From positions 51,953 to 115,952 of IMG/VR virus record IMGVR_UViG_3300009514_000007: a stretch of DNA of 64,000 nt; one strand, given 5' to 3'. The position numbers were made by a program, and so were the translations under genes. The notes beneath the pieces are model-generated. The model had not been told where the DNA came from. It saw only the letters and a list, made by a program, of their open reading frames with translations, and made no database searches. Within the stretch, counting starts at the first letter, position 1; every line of letters begins with the position of its first letter. This DNA comes from a virus. This document shows positions 37,224 through 46,335 of this stretch, piece by piece.

Positions 37224-37457
37224 ATGCAGTCCAAGTGGAAAAAACTGAGGGAAGGGCATTGGGTGTCTTGGAACGGATACGAGATCCAAAAAGACGCCAA
37301 GGCCAAATCCAAGTGGCATCTCTACGACCCTGACGGCGCGGCTGTCCACGTCGAAGGCCAGTGTACGTGGGGTAGTCTACGTGGAGCGCAACGAGCCCAC
37401 GCAACGGTACAGTCCACAGGTGAAGCGCTCGCGGCGAGACACATCCACACCGCGTAA
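37224..37457 (+). CDS. Small hypothetical protein overlapping groEL start
   Basis: The product has 77 aa, starting 3 nt after the previous stop; no strong SD. Residues 1-50 contain KKLREGHWVSWNGYEIQKDA, a beta-rich small domain. The last 77 nt overlap the proposed GTG start of the GroEL gene in another frame. If GroEL starts further downstream the overlap shrinks. Function unknown. Confidence 0.45.
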   Translation: MQSKWKKLREGHWVSWNGYEIQKDAKAKSKWHLYDPDGAAVHVEGQCTWGSLRGAQRAHATVQSTGEALAARHIHTA

Positions 37458-39036
37458 GCCCGTCACCATCACCACAGGCTCGTCCGCTCGCGGCCGTTTG
37501 GTTCGTGGTGCCGACGAGCTTCATCGTGTGGTGCGTGTAACCTACGGACCTTCGGGTGGCACGGTCATGCTTGACCGTGCGTTTGGTTTGCTTTCCACGC
37601 GCGATGGGGTCACCGTTGCCTGCGAGGTTGCGCCATCGGACCCGGTTGCTCGGCTCGGCGCCGACGTTCTCCGACGAGCGTGTGTTCGCGTGAACGAGGA
37701 TGCGGGCGACGGAACCTCGACCGCTGCGATTCTCGCAGGAGCCTTGCTCACTGAGGGGCACAAGATCGTGACAGGCGGGGCAGACCCCGGCGAGGTTGCA
37801 CGCGGGATGCTCGATGCGGCTCAGATCGCCAGCGAGGTCGTGGGCGAGCTTGTTGTGCCCGTGGACGACGAAGACACGCTTCGCCAGATTGCCTTGCATA
37901 CGACCAAACGAGACGAGCCGGTAGCCGAGGCCCTGGCCGAAGCCTGCATGTTGGTTGGGTCCAAGGGAATGATCGTGATCGAGGACGGCAAGGGGCGCGG
38001 CATCGAGGTCGTCCCGAAGCACGGGGTCGAGGTCAAGCAGGGATGGCAGTCGATGGAATTCGGGGACGACACTGGCGAGTGGAGCCAGGACGTGTGCCTC
38101 GTTGCCGTGATCGCCAAGCCCCTGATGCGCTTTGACGACGTGGCTTCGATCTTGGAGGCCGCGAGCATGGTCGCACCGGGCAACCTCCCTCTCCTGATCG
38201 TTGGCGAGGGCGTGTATGGTGAGGCGCTTGTCACGATGGTCACGAACCACAACAAGGACGTGATCCGGTGTTGTGCGATCCAAGGGCCGGGGCACGGGCC
38301 GTTCGTGAAGGACCACTTGCAGGACATCGCCGCATTCACGCAAGCCAAGCTCGTTGACCCCGAGGCAGGGATGGACCACAAGAGCTTTCAGTCCGAGTGG
38401 CTTGGTTCGATCCAGCAAGTGAGCGTCGGGCCAAAAAAGACGACGCTCGTTGCGTTTGACGATGCTCTCGATTCGATCCAATCAAGAATTCGATCGTTGG
38501 AACGGCGGCGAGATGCTGCTGAGCACAGCCATGACCGAGATCGCCTCAGTGAGCGGATCGCCAAGCTCGCGGATGGGCTGTGCGTCCTGCGAGTGGGCGG
38601 AGTCACCGAGGCCGAGGCCAAGGAGCGTCGAGGCCGCGTCGAGGACGCTCTGCACGCTGTCCGGGCCGCTTTGACCGAGGGCGTGGTGCCCGGAGCCGGC
38701 ATGGCGTACCTTGCGGCATCCGAAGTTATTGAAACCATTGGCTTTTCTCCGGGAGACCGTGGAGCCGGTCAACGGGCGCTCGTGAAGGCGCTCAGGGAGC
38801 CTCTGAGAGCCCTTGTAACTAACGCGGGCCAGGAGCCGTCCGTGGTGCTGGAACGCCTGAGATTGGCGTCAGATGGCGCGTACTGGCATGGTTGGGACGC
38901 CTTGTCGGGGCAGGTCCGCGACCTGCTTGAGCCGCCAATTCTGGCTGATCCCTTGCGGGTTGTGCGCTCGACCATTGAGACAGCCGCCTCGGCAGCGGCC
39001 ACCTTGCTCACTGCCGAGGTAGCGATCACGGCGTAA
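37381..39036 (+). CDS. groEL: Phage GroEL-like chaperonin
   Basis: The product has 551 aa, close to bacterial GroEL (about 548). The ATP site is intact: VTYGPSGGTVML corresponds to GroEL VTLGPKGRNVVL, D75 lies in STRDGVTVA (GroEL D52), D110 in AGDGTSTAA (D87), D422 in RVEDALHAVRAA (D398), and TEGVVPGAGMAYL matches the EGVVAGGG loop. The apical segment is aligned but divergent, and the Gly-Gly-Met tail is absent. It would fold phage proteins as a ring ATPase, as in EL-type giant phages. No GroES gene was recognised here. The GTG start adds about 25 residues beyond GroEL and overlaps the preceding gene; a start further in (for example GTG 37420) is possible. Confidence 0.92.
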   Translation: MERNEPTQRYSPQVKRSRRDTSTPRKPVTITTGSSARGRLVRGADELHRVVRVTYGPSGGTVMLDRAFGLLSTRDGVTVACEVAPSDPVARLGADVLRRACVRVNEDAGDGTSTAAILAGALLTEGHKIVTGGADPGEVARGMLDAAQIASEVVGELVVPVDDEDTLRQIALHTTKRDEPVAEALAEACMLVGSKGMIVIEDGKGRGIEVVPKHGVEVKQGWQSMEFGDDTGEWSQDVCLVAVIAKPLMRFDDVASILEAASMVAPGNLPLLIVGEGVYGEALVTMVTNHNKDVIRCCAIQGPGHGPFVKDHLQDIAAFTQAKLVDPEAGMDHKSFQSEWLGSIQQVSVGPKKTTLVAFDDALDSIQSRIRSLERRRDAAEHSHDRDRLSERIAKLADGLCVLRVGGVTEAEAKERRGRVEDALHAVRAALTEGVVPGAGMAYLAASEVIETIGFSPGDRGAGQRALVKALREPLRALVTNAGQEPSVVLERLRLASDGAYWHGWDALSGQVRDLLEPPILADPLRVVRSTIETAASAAATLLTAEVAITA

Positions 39037-39043
39037 GGGAATC

Positions 39044-39283
39044 ATGGACACGGAATTTGAGCATCGATCATCGGCGGACATCGGGCTTGGCCTTGAACAA
39101 GCTAGGCGTGATCTGGAAAAACGGATCGCTTCGGCGTGCCCCGACCGTGACCGCTCCGAGGTCGAAACCGAGGCGTTGCAGTGGTACTTGCTTCTCCGCG
39201 AGAAGGTTCAAGAGGGGTGTACGATCAAAGCGCACCACTCGGACGGGACGATCATGGTGCTTATGCGTGAGGGTAACCCATGA
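39044..39283 (+). CDS. Small hypothetical protein
   Basis: The product has 79 aa, starting 7 nt after groEL. It is helical (LEQARRDLEKRIASACPDRD) with a short beta end (SDGTIMVLMREG). It overlaps the next gene by ATGA. No family recognised; the layout suggests cotranscription with groEL. Confidence 0.5.
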   Translation: MDTEFEHRSSADIGLGLEQARRDLEKRIASACPDRDRSEVETEALQWYLLLREKVQEGCTIKAHHSDGTIMVLMREGNP

Positions 39284-40089
39284 AACGAACGTCACTCGTA
39301 CAAGCTCGTAGCGGATCGATTACGGCGGACACGGCCGAAGCGATCAGGCAACTGGAGATGCGCGCAGTCAAGCGAGGGAACGTCACGCTCCACGTTCAAG
39401 CGACACCGCTCACTGAGCACGCGTGGGAGCCGTGGCCGCATCCTGGTCGTCCTCCGTACTCAATGGTGCCGAGTGGGCGCGAGGTTTCTTTGTCGCTCAT
39501 ATTCAAAGAGGACGAGGTTCCCTCCGACGTGGCGAAGGCGCATGAGATTGCGACCTTGTGGGCGTTGGCGATCCCTTGTGGGTTCACGCCGTACCAGCGG
39601 TACCCGACGCCGAACAGTTCCCACGACGATCTGTTTCACTGCTTTGGGCCGTGGCAGATTCTCTACGACCATCTCGTAAGCGAGGGCCGAGGGGAGGAAG
39701 CCTGGCCTTCGTTGTGCGCGGCGGCGCAGTCGGATGTCGGAGCCTGGCAAGGTGAGCGGAAGGTCGAGCGTTTCATCCAAGCTCAGCTTCACCGCGTCGG
39801 CGTCAACGTCGGCCCCATCGACGGCCAGGTAGCCCACCGAACGCTGACGGGGTTGAAACGGCTCGGGCTCGACGGGATGGCGTTGGAGGATGCGGCCGTG
39901 AAACTGATCGGGATGAATTCGATCGAGCACGAATCGCAGGACCGTAGAATCGGGCACATCGTCGTTCCGGGCCAGAATGCTTCTATAGTTTGCTCTGGGC
40001 AGGTGTACTCGACCAAGACAGCGACCGGCGCAGCCCTCACCATCGACGGGCCAGGGCGCGTGATCCTTGACCTGACTCCGAAAGGCTGA
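39280..40089 (+). CDS. Putative peptidoglycan-binding domain protein
   Basis: The product has 269 aa. Residues about 161-197 (FIQAQLHRVGVNVGPIDG, then HRTLTGLKRLGL) match the PG_binding_1 repeat pattern (L-x-x-x-G-x-x-x-G-x-x-D-G-x-x-G/A-x-x-T). The central part (PCGFTPYQRYPTPNSSHDDL; FGPWQILYDHLVSE) contains His and Asp residues but no recognised amidase or lysozyme signature. No signal peptide. It could be cell-wall-interacting (lysis or injection), or a virion protein using the fold for another purpose. Translationally coupled to the preceding gene. Confidence 0.4.
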   Translation: MKRTSLVQARSGSITADTAEAIRQLEMRAVKRGNVTLHVQATPLTEHAWEPWPHPGRPPYSMVPSGREVSLSLIFKEDEVPSDVAKAHEIATLWALAIPCGFTPYQRYPTPNSSHDDLFHCFGPWQILYDHLVSEGRGEEAWPSLCAAAQSDVGAWQGERKVERFIQAQLHRVGVNVGPIDGQVAHRTLTGLKRLGLDGMALEDAAVKLIGMNSIEHESQDRRIGHIVVPGQNASIVCSGQVYSTKTATGAALTIDGPGRVILDLTPKG

Positions 40090-40091
40090 CA

Positions 40092-40715
40092 ATGGAAGAT
40101 CTGGACGACCTCAAACTCGCTGGCGCCTGGCCCGCTTCCATTTCGGCAGCACGCAAGGCCGAGATGCTGAAAGCCGGTCGGCAAGGCGCCCGCGAGGTAT
40201 TTCGCCTCTTGCTCCCCAAGGTGCTCGATGCGGGCGAAGAGATCGATTCGCAGTTGATCAAGCTCGGGCGAAAATACGGGATCGATCCTGATTACCTGCG
40301 CTTCACGCTTGGACGCGGGCACTTGTGGCCTTCCATGACCCCGGAGGATCGGAAGTTGGTCGGCCTTGCCGCCGAGATCGTGAAGGCGGGAGGCTCGGTC
40401 CCGAGCTACAAGAGCATGAGTATCCCCGAGGCTGAGCTTGAGGATATGGCGATGGACCTGGCCTTCATGGACCTCGGAAGCTGGATGGCGCTCAAGCTCG
40501 CCGGGAAGCTCGACAAGGCGTATACCGACGCCGGGTGGGAGGTTGCGTCGAAATACACGCACATCCTGACCATTCCCGGTGATCCCGCCGATCCACGGCT
40601 CCAAGCTGCCGGGATGATTCAAGCAACCCTAAAGCACCAGTTGGCGCGGGGCGGCTTCGGCTCTCCCCACAAATACGTGGTGCTCGGCGTGCTGCAAGAC
40701 CTCTTGAACGTCTAG
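40092..40715 (+). CDS. Hypothetical helical protein
   Basis: The product has 207 aa, starting 2 nt after the previous stop. It is mostly helical: AARKAEMLKAGRQGAREVF, IDSQLIKLGRKYGIDPDYL, and two C-terminal helices. A helix-turn-helix-like impression is not strong enough to assign. Last gene before the helicase, with a 30-nt gap. Function unknown. Confidence 0.5.
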   Translation: MEDLDDLKLAGAWPASISAARKAEMLKAGRQGAREVFRLLLPKVLDAGEEIDSQLIKLGRKYGIDPDYLRFTLGRGHLWPSMTPEDRKLVGLAAEIVKAGGSVPSYKSMSIPEAELEDMAMDLAFMDLGSWMALKLAGKLDKAYTDAGWEVASKYTHILTIPGDPADPRLQAAGMIQATLKHQLARGGFGSPHKYVVLGVLQDLLNV

Positions 40716-40745
40716 GCGTTCACATCCTCCGCTGCGGGGGTAAGG

Positions 40746-43700
40746 GTGGTGATGGACGACGCGCTTAAAGCCGTGTACGGCAAGCTCAAGGACTACCGCA
40801 CGCGGACGGATCTTTCCCTGCGCGCATCTCCATTCCTCAAGCCCACGTTCACTGGCTTTGACGGCTCGGAGAAACCGTTGAGCCATCGCTACTACCAAGT
40901 GCAGGGGATCCTGCACTTGGTCGCCATGACCCGGTTCTTGCTCGGCGACGACTGTGGACTCGGCAAGTGCGTGACCGGCGATACGTTGGTTTTGACCGAT
41001 CAGGGCCTCCGCGAGATCCATACCTTGCGTGCCGATTTGAGCGAACCGGCCGAACCAGGCACGTTCCTCAAGGCCGAGCCGTGTCGAGTGTGGACTGGAC
41101 GAGAATGGGCTCCGATTAAGTCGTTCTATTTCGATGGGGAAAAACCAACGAAGCGGATCCAAACCCGCTACGGGTTCACCATCGAGGGCTCGTATCGTCA
41201 CCCGCTGTGGGTTCGTAAATCGGAAGGTGAAGGTTGGAGGCGGCTGCCTGACCTCGCGGCGGGGGATTTCGTGTGCATTGAACGACGCGAGATGGCATGG
41301 CCGGAGGACAAGGTGCCTCTGCATTGGGTCACGGATCGCCCGTCCAATGCCAAGCAATACAAAACGCCCGAGTGTCTGACCCCGGAGCTTGCCCGGTTGC
41401 TCGGGTATTTCGTGGCGGAGGGAAATTCAACGAACCCAAACGGGTTCACGATCACGCAATTCGACCCCGAGGTACACGCGGACATCCGTGATTTGCTGGA
41501 TGGCTGTTTTGGTTGGACGGGCAACGCCCATAGCCAGAAGGCCGACACGGAGATTCAAATATCGAGTGTCGTGCTCCGCGATTTCGTTGCGCACTGCGGG
41601 GCTCTGCATGTTAAATCGGCCAAGAAACAGATCCCGTGGCGAATCCTCCGCTCCCCGCGTGAGGTCGTGGTTCAATTTCTACGCGGACTATTTGAGGGGG
41701 ACGGCCATGCTCTCCCCGGATCCGGGATCGAGTACACCTCAAAATCGAGGCGGCTGTGTTCGGAGGTCCAGGCCACGCTCCTGCGTTTTGGGATTGTGTC
41801 GAAAGTAAGCTGCAAACCCGTCAACGGTGAGGACTATTGGAGGCTGACGATCTTTGGCGACGACGCGAGGGGGTTTGCGCAGAAGATTGGGTTTGTGACG
41901 GCGCGCAAGAACGAAGCCTTGGATCAAGTGCTGTCGAAAAACGGCAACCCGAACCACGACGTGCTTCCGTTTGTTGCACCCCTTGTGTCCGCTTTGTATG
42001 CCAAGCTCAAAGATGCCACGACGGTTCGTGGAGCGAATGTCGCCAAACGCGGGTCGGGGATCAAGCAATTTGGCAACGGATTTCGGCTCGCCATGCGCGA
42101 GGTGATCAGGGGAGAGCGTGACCTGACCTATGCCAAGCTGGACGAGCTTCTTTCCCGGTGCCTGGATTTCGGATTGTCGTCGGAACCTGAGTTCCAAAAA
42201 CTGCATACGCTTGCATCTCGTCGGTTTTTCTACGACCCCGTTGTGTCGATCGAGGACGGCCACGCTCCTGTCATGGACCTGGAGATCGATCACGACGACC
42301 ACAGCTTCGTGGGCAACGGGTTCGTCAACCACAACACACTCCAGGCGATCACCGCGCTGTGTTTCCTGTGGGAGCGCGATCCGAATCAAAAGGTCGTGAT
42401 CCTGACGAACAAGAGTGCGGTCGGTCAGTGGTGCAAGGAATTCGACAAGTTCTGTCACTCGGACAAGCTCACGATTCTTCGCTGCATCGGCACCCCCGCC
42501 AAGCGCAAGAAGGTCTACGCCGAGTTTGAGGCCGCGACGGGGCCGACCATCCTGGTCATGGGGTACGCGACGGCGCGCCAGGACATCAGCCTGATCCAAG
42601 ATTGGTCCGACTACATCGTGATCTTCGATGAAGCCACGGCGTTCAAGAACCCCAAGACACAGATCTACAAGGTCGCTCGCCACCTGTCGGAGCGGGCAGC
42701 GGGGCTCGACCGGGAAAGTGGTGAGTGGCGTAAGGGTCGCGTGTGGGCGCTGACGGCGACGCTGATCAAGAACCACCTGATTGAAGGTTACGGGATCTAC
42801 AGTGTGATCGTGCCGGGTCTGTTTCCGTCGAGCAAAAACAAATTCGTCAACCGCTTCTGCATCACCAAGCTCCAACGGATCAAGGGCAACCGCCATATCC
42901 CGATCATCGTCGGCTACCGCGACGGAGCCATTCCCGAGTTCAAGGAGAAGATCGACCCGTACTACCTTGGGCGACCCAAGCACGAGGTAGCCAAGGAGCT
43001 TCCGCCGCTCACGACCCGCATCGAGAAGGTCGGGTTGACTAAGGCGCAGAAGGACAAATACGCCGAGGCGCTTGCCGGGTTGTTGGAGATCGACAAGACG
43101 GGCGAGGAAAAGGAAACGACCAAGCTGACGGCGTTGATCTACTGTCAGCAGATCGTAGACCACCCGGCGCTGGTCGAGTGCGAGGGAGAGTCGGAGAAGC
43201 TGGAGACGCTGATCGACCTCGTGACCAATGGGGAATTCGCCGAGGAAAACGTGATCGTCTACTCGCGCTTCCGCAAGATGGTGGATTACATGCAGCCCAT
43301 CTTGGAAAAGAAGGGCGTCAAGACGGTGCGCATCACAGGCGCCGAGAAGGACGACGAGCGCTTGGAGGCGATGGAGGCATTTCAGAACCCGAAAGCGGAA
43401 GCCCGTTGCGCGCTGATCACCGACGCGGCCTCCGAGGCGATCAACCTCCAGTCGGCCAAGGTGATCATCTTCTACGACTCGCCGTGGTCGGCAGGTAACC
43501 TGCTCCAGATCCTTGGCCGTATGATCCGAATCGGGTCTGAGCATGATCGCTGCTACGCCATTCATCTATGCGCGCGGCGAACCATTGACGAGAAGGTGCT
43601 CGCCGTCCTCAAAAAGAAGATGAAGCTGATCGAGTCCATTATCGGTAAGCGGATCAAGGGCGAGGACGACGACGTAGAGGTTGCAGAGGTTAACGACATC

Positions 43701-43754
43701 ACCGAGATCTTCGACGCCATGAAGGCCGACGCATTGGGCTTCTTGAACGAATGA
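40746..43754 (+). CDS. SNF2-family DNA helicase/ATPase interrupted by an intein
   Basis: The precursor has 1002 aa; removing residues 75-530 leaves a 546-aa helicase. Exteins join as GLGK plus TLQAI, rebuilding the Walker A P-loop. Downstream are YIVIFDEATAFKN (DEAx box), LTATLIKN (motif III), and NLQSAKVIIFYDSPW followed by QILGRMIRIG (motifs V and VI), typical of SNF2/RapA-like ATPases seen in phage replication regions. The start is GTG 40746, GTG 40749 or ATG 40752; ATG is plausible. It overlaps the next gene by ATGA. The enzyme can hydrolyse ATP only after splicing, since the insertion splits the P-loop Lys from its Thr. Confidence 0.9.
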   Translation: MVMDDALKAVYGKLKDYRTRTDLSLRASPFLKPTFTGFDGSEKPLSHRYYQVQGILHLVAMTRFLLGDDCGLGKCVTGDTLVLTDQGLREIHTLRADLSEPAEPGTFLKAEPCRVWTGREWAPIKSFYFDGEKPTKRIQTRYGFTIEGSYRHPLWVRKSEGEGWRRLPDLAAGDFVCIERREMAWPEDKVPLHWVTDRPSNAKQYKTPECLTPELARLLGYFVAEGNSTNPNGFTITQFDPEVHADIRDLLDGCFGWTGNAHSQKADTEIQISSVVLRDFVAHCGALHVKSAKKQIPWRILRSPREVVVQFLRGLFEGDGHALPGSGIEYTSKSRRLCSEVQATLLRFGIVSKVSCKPVNGEDYWRLTIFGDDARGFAQKIGFVTARKNEALDQVLSKNGNPNHDVLPFVAPLVSALYAKLKDATTVRGANVAKRGSGIKQFGNGFRLAMREVIRGERDLTYAKLDELLSRCLDFGLSSEPEFQKLHTLASRRFFYDPVVSIEDGHAPVMDLEIDHDDHSFVGNGFVNHNTLQAITALCFLWERDPNQKVVILTNKSAVGQWCKEFDKFCHSDKLTILRCIGTPAKRKKVYAEFEAATGPTILVMGYATARQDISLIQDWSDYIVIFDEATAFKNPKTQIYKVARHLSERAAGLDRESGEWRKGRVWALTATLIKNHLIEGYGIYSVIVPGLFPSSKNKFVNRFCITKLQRIKGNRHIPIIVGYRDGAIPEFKEKIDPYYLGRPKHEVAKELPPLTTRIEKVGLTKAQKDKYAEALAGLLEIDKTGEEKETTKLTALIYCQQIVDHPALVECEGESEKLETLIDLVTNGEFAEENVIVYSRFRKMVDYMQPILEKKGVKTVRITGAEKDDERLEAMEAFQNPKAEARCALITDAASEAINLQSAKVIIFYDSPWSAGNLLQILGRMIRIGSEHDRCYAIHLCARRTIDEKVLAVLKKKMKLIESIIGKRIKGEDDDVEVAEVNDITEIFDAMKADALGFLNE
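40968..42335 (+). other. Intein with LAGLIDADG homing endonuclease
   Basis: The intein has 456 aa. It begins with Cys1 (CVTGDTLVLTDQG, block A) and ends with NGFVNHN (blocks F/G, penultimate His, terminal Asn), with Thr as the +1 extein residue. Block B is GSYRHPLW, where Ser replaces the usual Thr. Two dodecapeptide motifs of a LAGLIDADG endonuclease are present: LLGYFVAEGN (precursor residues 218-227) and FLRGLFEGDG (311-320), both with the acidic residue. It therefore looks like a complete, splicing-competent, mobile intein. The insertion point GK/T is a known hot spot for inteins in ATPases. Confidence 0.93.
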
Positions 43755-44791
43755 AGATCCGCAACAACAGTAACCATCCGCTCGTCGTAGCGGATGTGAA
43801 GGTACAGCCGCACGAGGTCCGCGAGGTCCGTGGGGACGTGTGGGCTCGCATGAAGGCCGAGCGTCCTGAGTTTGCCGAGGCTGTGGCGGAGGGTGTTTAC
43901 GAGGAATTGGCGCACCTACTCCCTGGCGACGGCTCCCCCGGCTGCCAGTTGTGCTTGGGCCGAGGCTTCATCTCCGAGGGTGTGGTCGGCCGTCGATGTA
44001 CGTGCGTCCGCACGCGTGACGTGATCGCCAACGTCAACAAGATCTGGCCGATGTACCAGTTGATCAAGGCGGACAAGTTGCCCAAGGGTCACCGCTCCCC
44101 GCTGATGGATTTCGTGGACCGGAACCTCTACATCACCGCCCCCGAGGATCTGTTCAAGGCTCACCTGCGAGCCACGGCGATCCGGCAGGGGTCCGATTGG
44201 TACGCCCGTGTCCGTGGCGACAACGACCTGCTCCGAGCTTGGTTTTTCACAGCCAAAGCCAAGGGCGTCGAGATCTACGATGTGGACGTGGCTGACTCGC
44301 CCATTTCTGAGGACCCGAGCATCGAGGATCTGGCTTTGCCGCCGGACCTGTTGATCGTGCTCATGGGGGTCAAGCGGACGCGCAACGTGGCCTCGCCCGA
44401 GACGCTGCTGGAGGTACTGAAACTCCGCGAGTTCCGCTCCAAGCCGACGTGGATCGTAGACCAGCCCAACTATCTGCTCACGTCAGATTTCCACCTGTTC
44501 AACGAAGCGGCGATCACGACGATCTTGGAGGCATGGAATCATGTCGAGCTTACTCGGCACATGCCTGTTGTCTCGCAGACGGATCCAGACGACATCCTGG
44601 CGGCCAGTAGCTCACCTTCGGCAACCGTCACCGCACCTACGGCAAAGCCCGCGCGACCGGGCAAGATTACGTTGTCGAGCCAGGTAGGTGCTGATCGAGG
44701 CAGAACGAAATCTGAGGATATTGTAGAGACAGAGGAACCGTGGAAGCCGGGTAAGCCGAGCACATCGAGTAAGAGGGGGAAGGGCAAATGA
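43751..44791 (+). CDS. Putative DnaC/IstB-like helicase loader, degenerate P-loop
   Basis: The product has 346 aa, overlapping both neighbours by ATGA. Residues 65-85 form a small zinc knuckle (C65, C68, C83, C85; CQLCLGRG, CTC). The C-terminal AAA-like part has DLLIVLMGVK (Walker B-like) and LLEVLKLREF followed by KPTWIVDQPNYLL, resembling DnaC/DnaI sensor regions (N-x-R with KPTI). No normal G-x-x-x-x-G-K-T/S is seen. The last 70 residues are a disordered Ser/Pro/Lys tail. Its position directly before a DnaB-like helicase supports a loader role; inference. Confidence 0.45.
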   Translation: MKIRNNSNHPLVVADVKVQPHEVREVRGDVWARMKAERPEFAEAVAEGVYEELAHLLPGDGSPGCQLCLGRGFISEGVVGRRCTCVRTRDVIANVNKIWPMYQLIKADKLPKGHRSPLMDFVDRNLYITAPEDLFKAHLRATAIRQGSDWYARVRGDNDLLRAWFFTAKAKGVEIYDVDVADSPISEDPSIEDLALPPDLLIVLMGVKRTRNVASPETLLEVLKLREFRSKPTWIVDQPNYLLTSDFHLFNEAAITTILEAWNHVELTRHMPVVSQTDPDDILAASSSPSATVTAPTAKPARPGKITLSSQVGADRGRTKSEDIVETEEPWKPGKPSTSSKRGKGK

Positions 44792-46335
44792 AAACCCTCT
44801 TACGCTCTACGTTTCTCGTCAAGCCTGACGAGAGTGCGGATCTGTTTCTCTCCAATTACCTCGCCCTGAGTAATTCGGGCCTCGGTTTTGAGACGACCGA
44901 GGACAACCTGATCTGGACCTACGTTCAAGAATTCTTCCGAACGCATAACCACGTCCCGACTCTCTCCACGCTCCGTGCTCACTTTGAACGGATCAAGGAG
45001 ATGGAGGTCGTTGATCGTCTGGAGCAGCTTGGACAATTCCCGAGCCGCACCCGAGGCGATTTCCTGCGGCACCTTGAGGAAAAGGCCGAGGACCGCAAGA
45101 TCCGAATGGTCCGTACCTACCTCAAGACGGCGGCTGAGATCACCGAAACGGGGTACGAGGAAAAAGACGCACGCGGCAAGGTGGCTCGCAAGCTGATGGG
45201 CGCCGTCGATGCGATGCGGTTCTTGTTGGAAAAGAGCCACGACATCGTGGCCCCCACGCTCGGGAGTCGGCTCAGCGGTGGTGTGCTCGGGGCCGTCGAT
45301 ACGTTCAAGGAGAGGTATGAGCGTGTCGAGTCCGACCCGCAATTCGGGCGCGGGCAGTTCAGCGGGATCAAGCAGCTAGACGAGACGATGGGTGGCTGCA
45401 AGAAGGGCGAGCTTTGGACGCACGCGGCATTCACCGGGCACATGAAATCGTCGTTGGCGATGTCGTGGTGCTACATGCAGGCCGTCTACTACTCCAACGA
45501 CTCGCTCTACTTTTCGTTGGAGATGCCATGGGAGCAGGTGCAGAACATCCTGTGGACGATGCACAGCTACCACGAGAAATTCCGCACGATTCGGATCAAG
45601 CTCGGGATTCAGCCAGCATCGAGCAAGACACCGGGAGGCAAGGAGATCCACTACGACCGGGGCCTTGATTACGAGAAGGTCAAGTACGCACAGCTAAGCA
45701 AGAAGGAAAAGAGTTTCCTGTTTGACATTGTAGCCGTGGATTTCAAGGACCCCGCCAACGGGTATGGCGAGGTTCACGTCGAGGTCGCCGATCCAGACAA
45801 GAGCGATTTCACGGTCGCCGATGCGCGAAGCAAGGCCGAGATCCTGTACGCCAAGAATCCGTTTTCGATGATCGTATTCGACCACATGGGGCTGATGGCT
45901 CCGCGCAAGTGGGTGGCGAGTACGACCGAGCGATCGAACGAGGTCATCCGAGATACGAAGCGGTTGGCGATGTCGTTCAACCGGGGCCAAGGTATCGCCG
46001 TCCTCGGCCTGTTTCAGATCAACCGTGATGGTTTCCGGGCCGCTGAGAAAAACGAGGGTAAGTACAACCTCACTCACCTGGCCTACGCGAATGAATGCGA
46101 AAAGTCGTCCGACGTGGTGTCGGCCTCGTGGATTGACGATGACCTGCGTAAGCAGGGTCGTTTCTACATGCAGTGTCTCAAATCTCGTGACGTTGCCCCG
46201 TTTGAGCGGTTCGGCATCCGGGTAGAGTTTCACTGTCGGCGCCTGCTCACCGATGAATCGGGTGTCGAGATGATCGACGCGAAGCAAGAGAACGAGGCTA
46301 TCGGTGACGAGATCGATCTACTGGAGGATCTGTAA
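44788..46335 (+). CDS. DnaB-like replicative helicase
   Basis: The product has 515 aa. The N-terminal 150 residues are helical, like the DnaB N-domain. The RecA-like domain has AAFTGHMKSSLAMSW (Walker A-type, K220-S221, with HM instead of the usual Gly), SLYFSLEMPWEQV (H1a), FSMIVFDHMGLM (Walker B), LGLFQINRDG (SQLNR-like motif) and SDVVSASWIDDD (motif H4). It should be a hexameric helicase unwinding at the fork. There is an insert of about 75 residues (around 285-360) before Walker B. It is coupled to the putative loader and directly followed by the methyltransferase gene. Confidence 0.85.
   Translation: MKTLLRSTFLVKPDESADLFLSNYLALSNSGLGFETTEDNLIWTYVQEFFRTHNHVPTLSTLRAHFERIKEMEVVDRLEQLGQFPSRTRGDFLRHLEEKAEDRKIRMVRTYLKTAAEITETGYEEKDARGKVARKLMGAVDAMRFLLEKSHDIVAPTLGSRLSGGVLGAVDTFKERYERVESDPQFGRGQFSGIKQLDETMGGCKKGELWTHAAFTGHMKSSLAMSWCYMQAVYYSNDSLYFSLEMPWEQVQNILWTMHSYHEKFRTIRIKLGIQPASSKTPGGKEIHYDRGLDYEKVKYAQLSKKEKSFLFDIVAVDFKDPANGYGEVHVEVADPDKSDFTVADARSKAEILYAKNPFSMIVFDHMGLMAPRKWVASTTERSNEVIRDTKRLAMSFNRGQGIAVLGLFQINRDGFRAAEKNEGKYNLTHLAYANECEKSSDVVSASWIDDDLRKQGRFYMQCLKSRDVAPFERFGIRVEFHCRRLLTDESGVEMIDAKQENEAIGDEIDLLEDL

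Noticed and set aside
41739-43565. Minus-strand ORF of about 600 codons opposite the helicase
   Set aside because: Opposite strand of clear helicase and intein motifs; low-complexity shadow translation.
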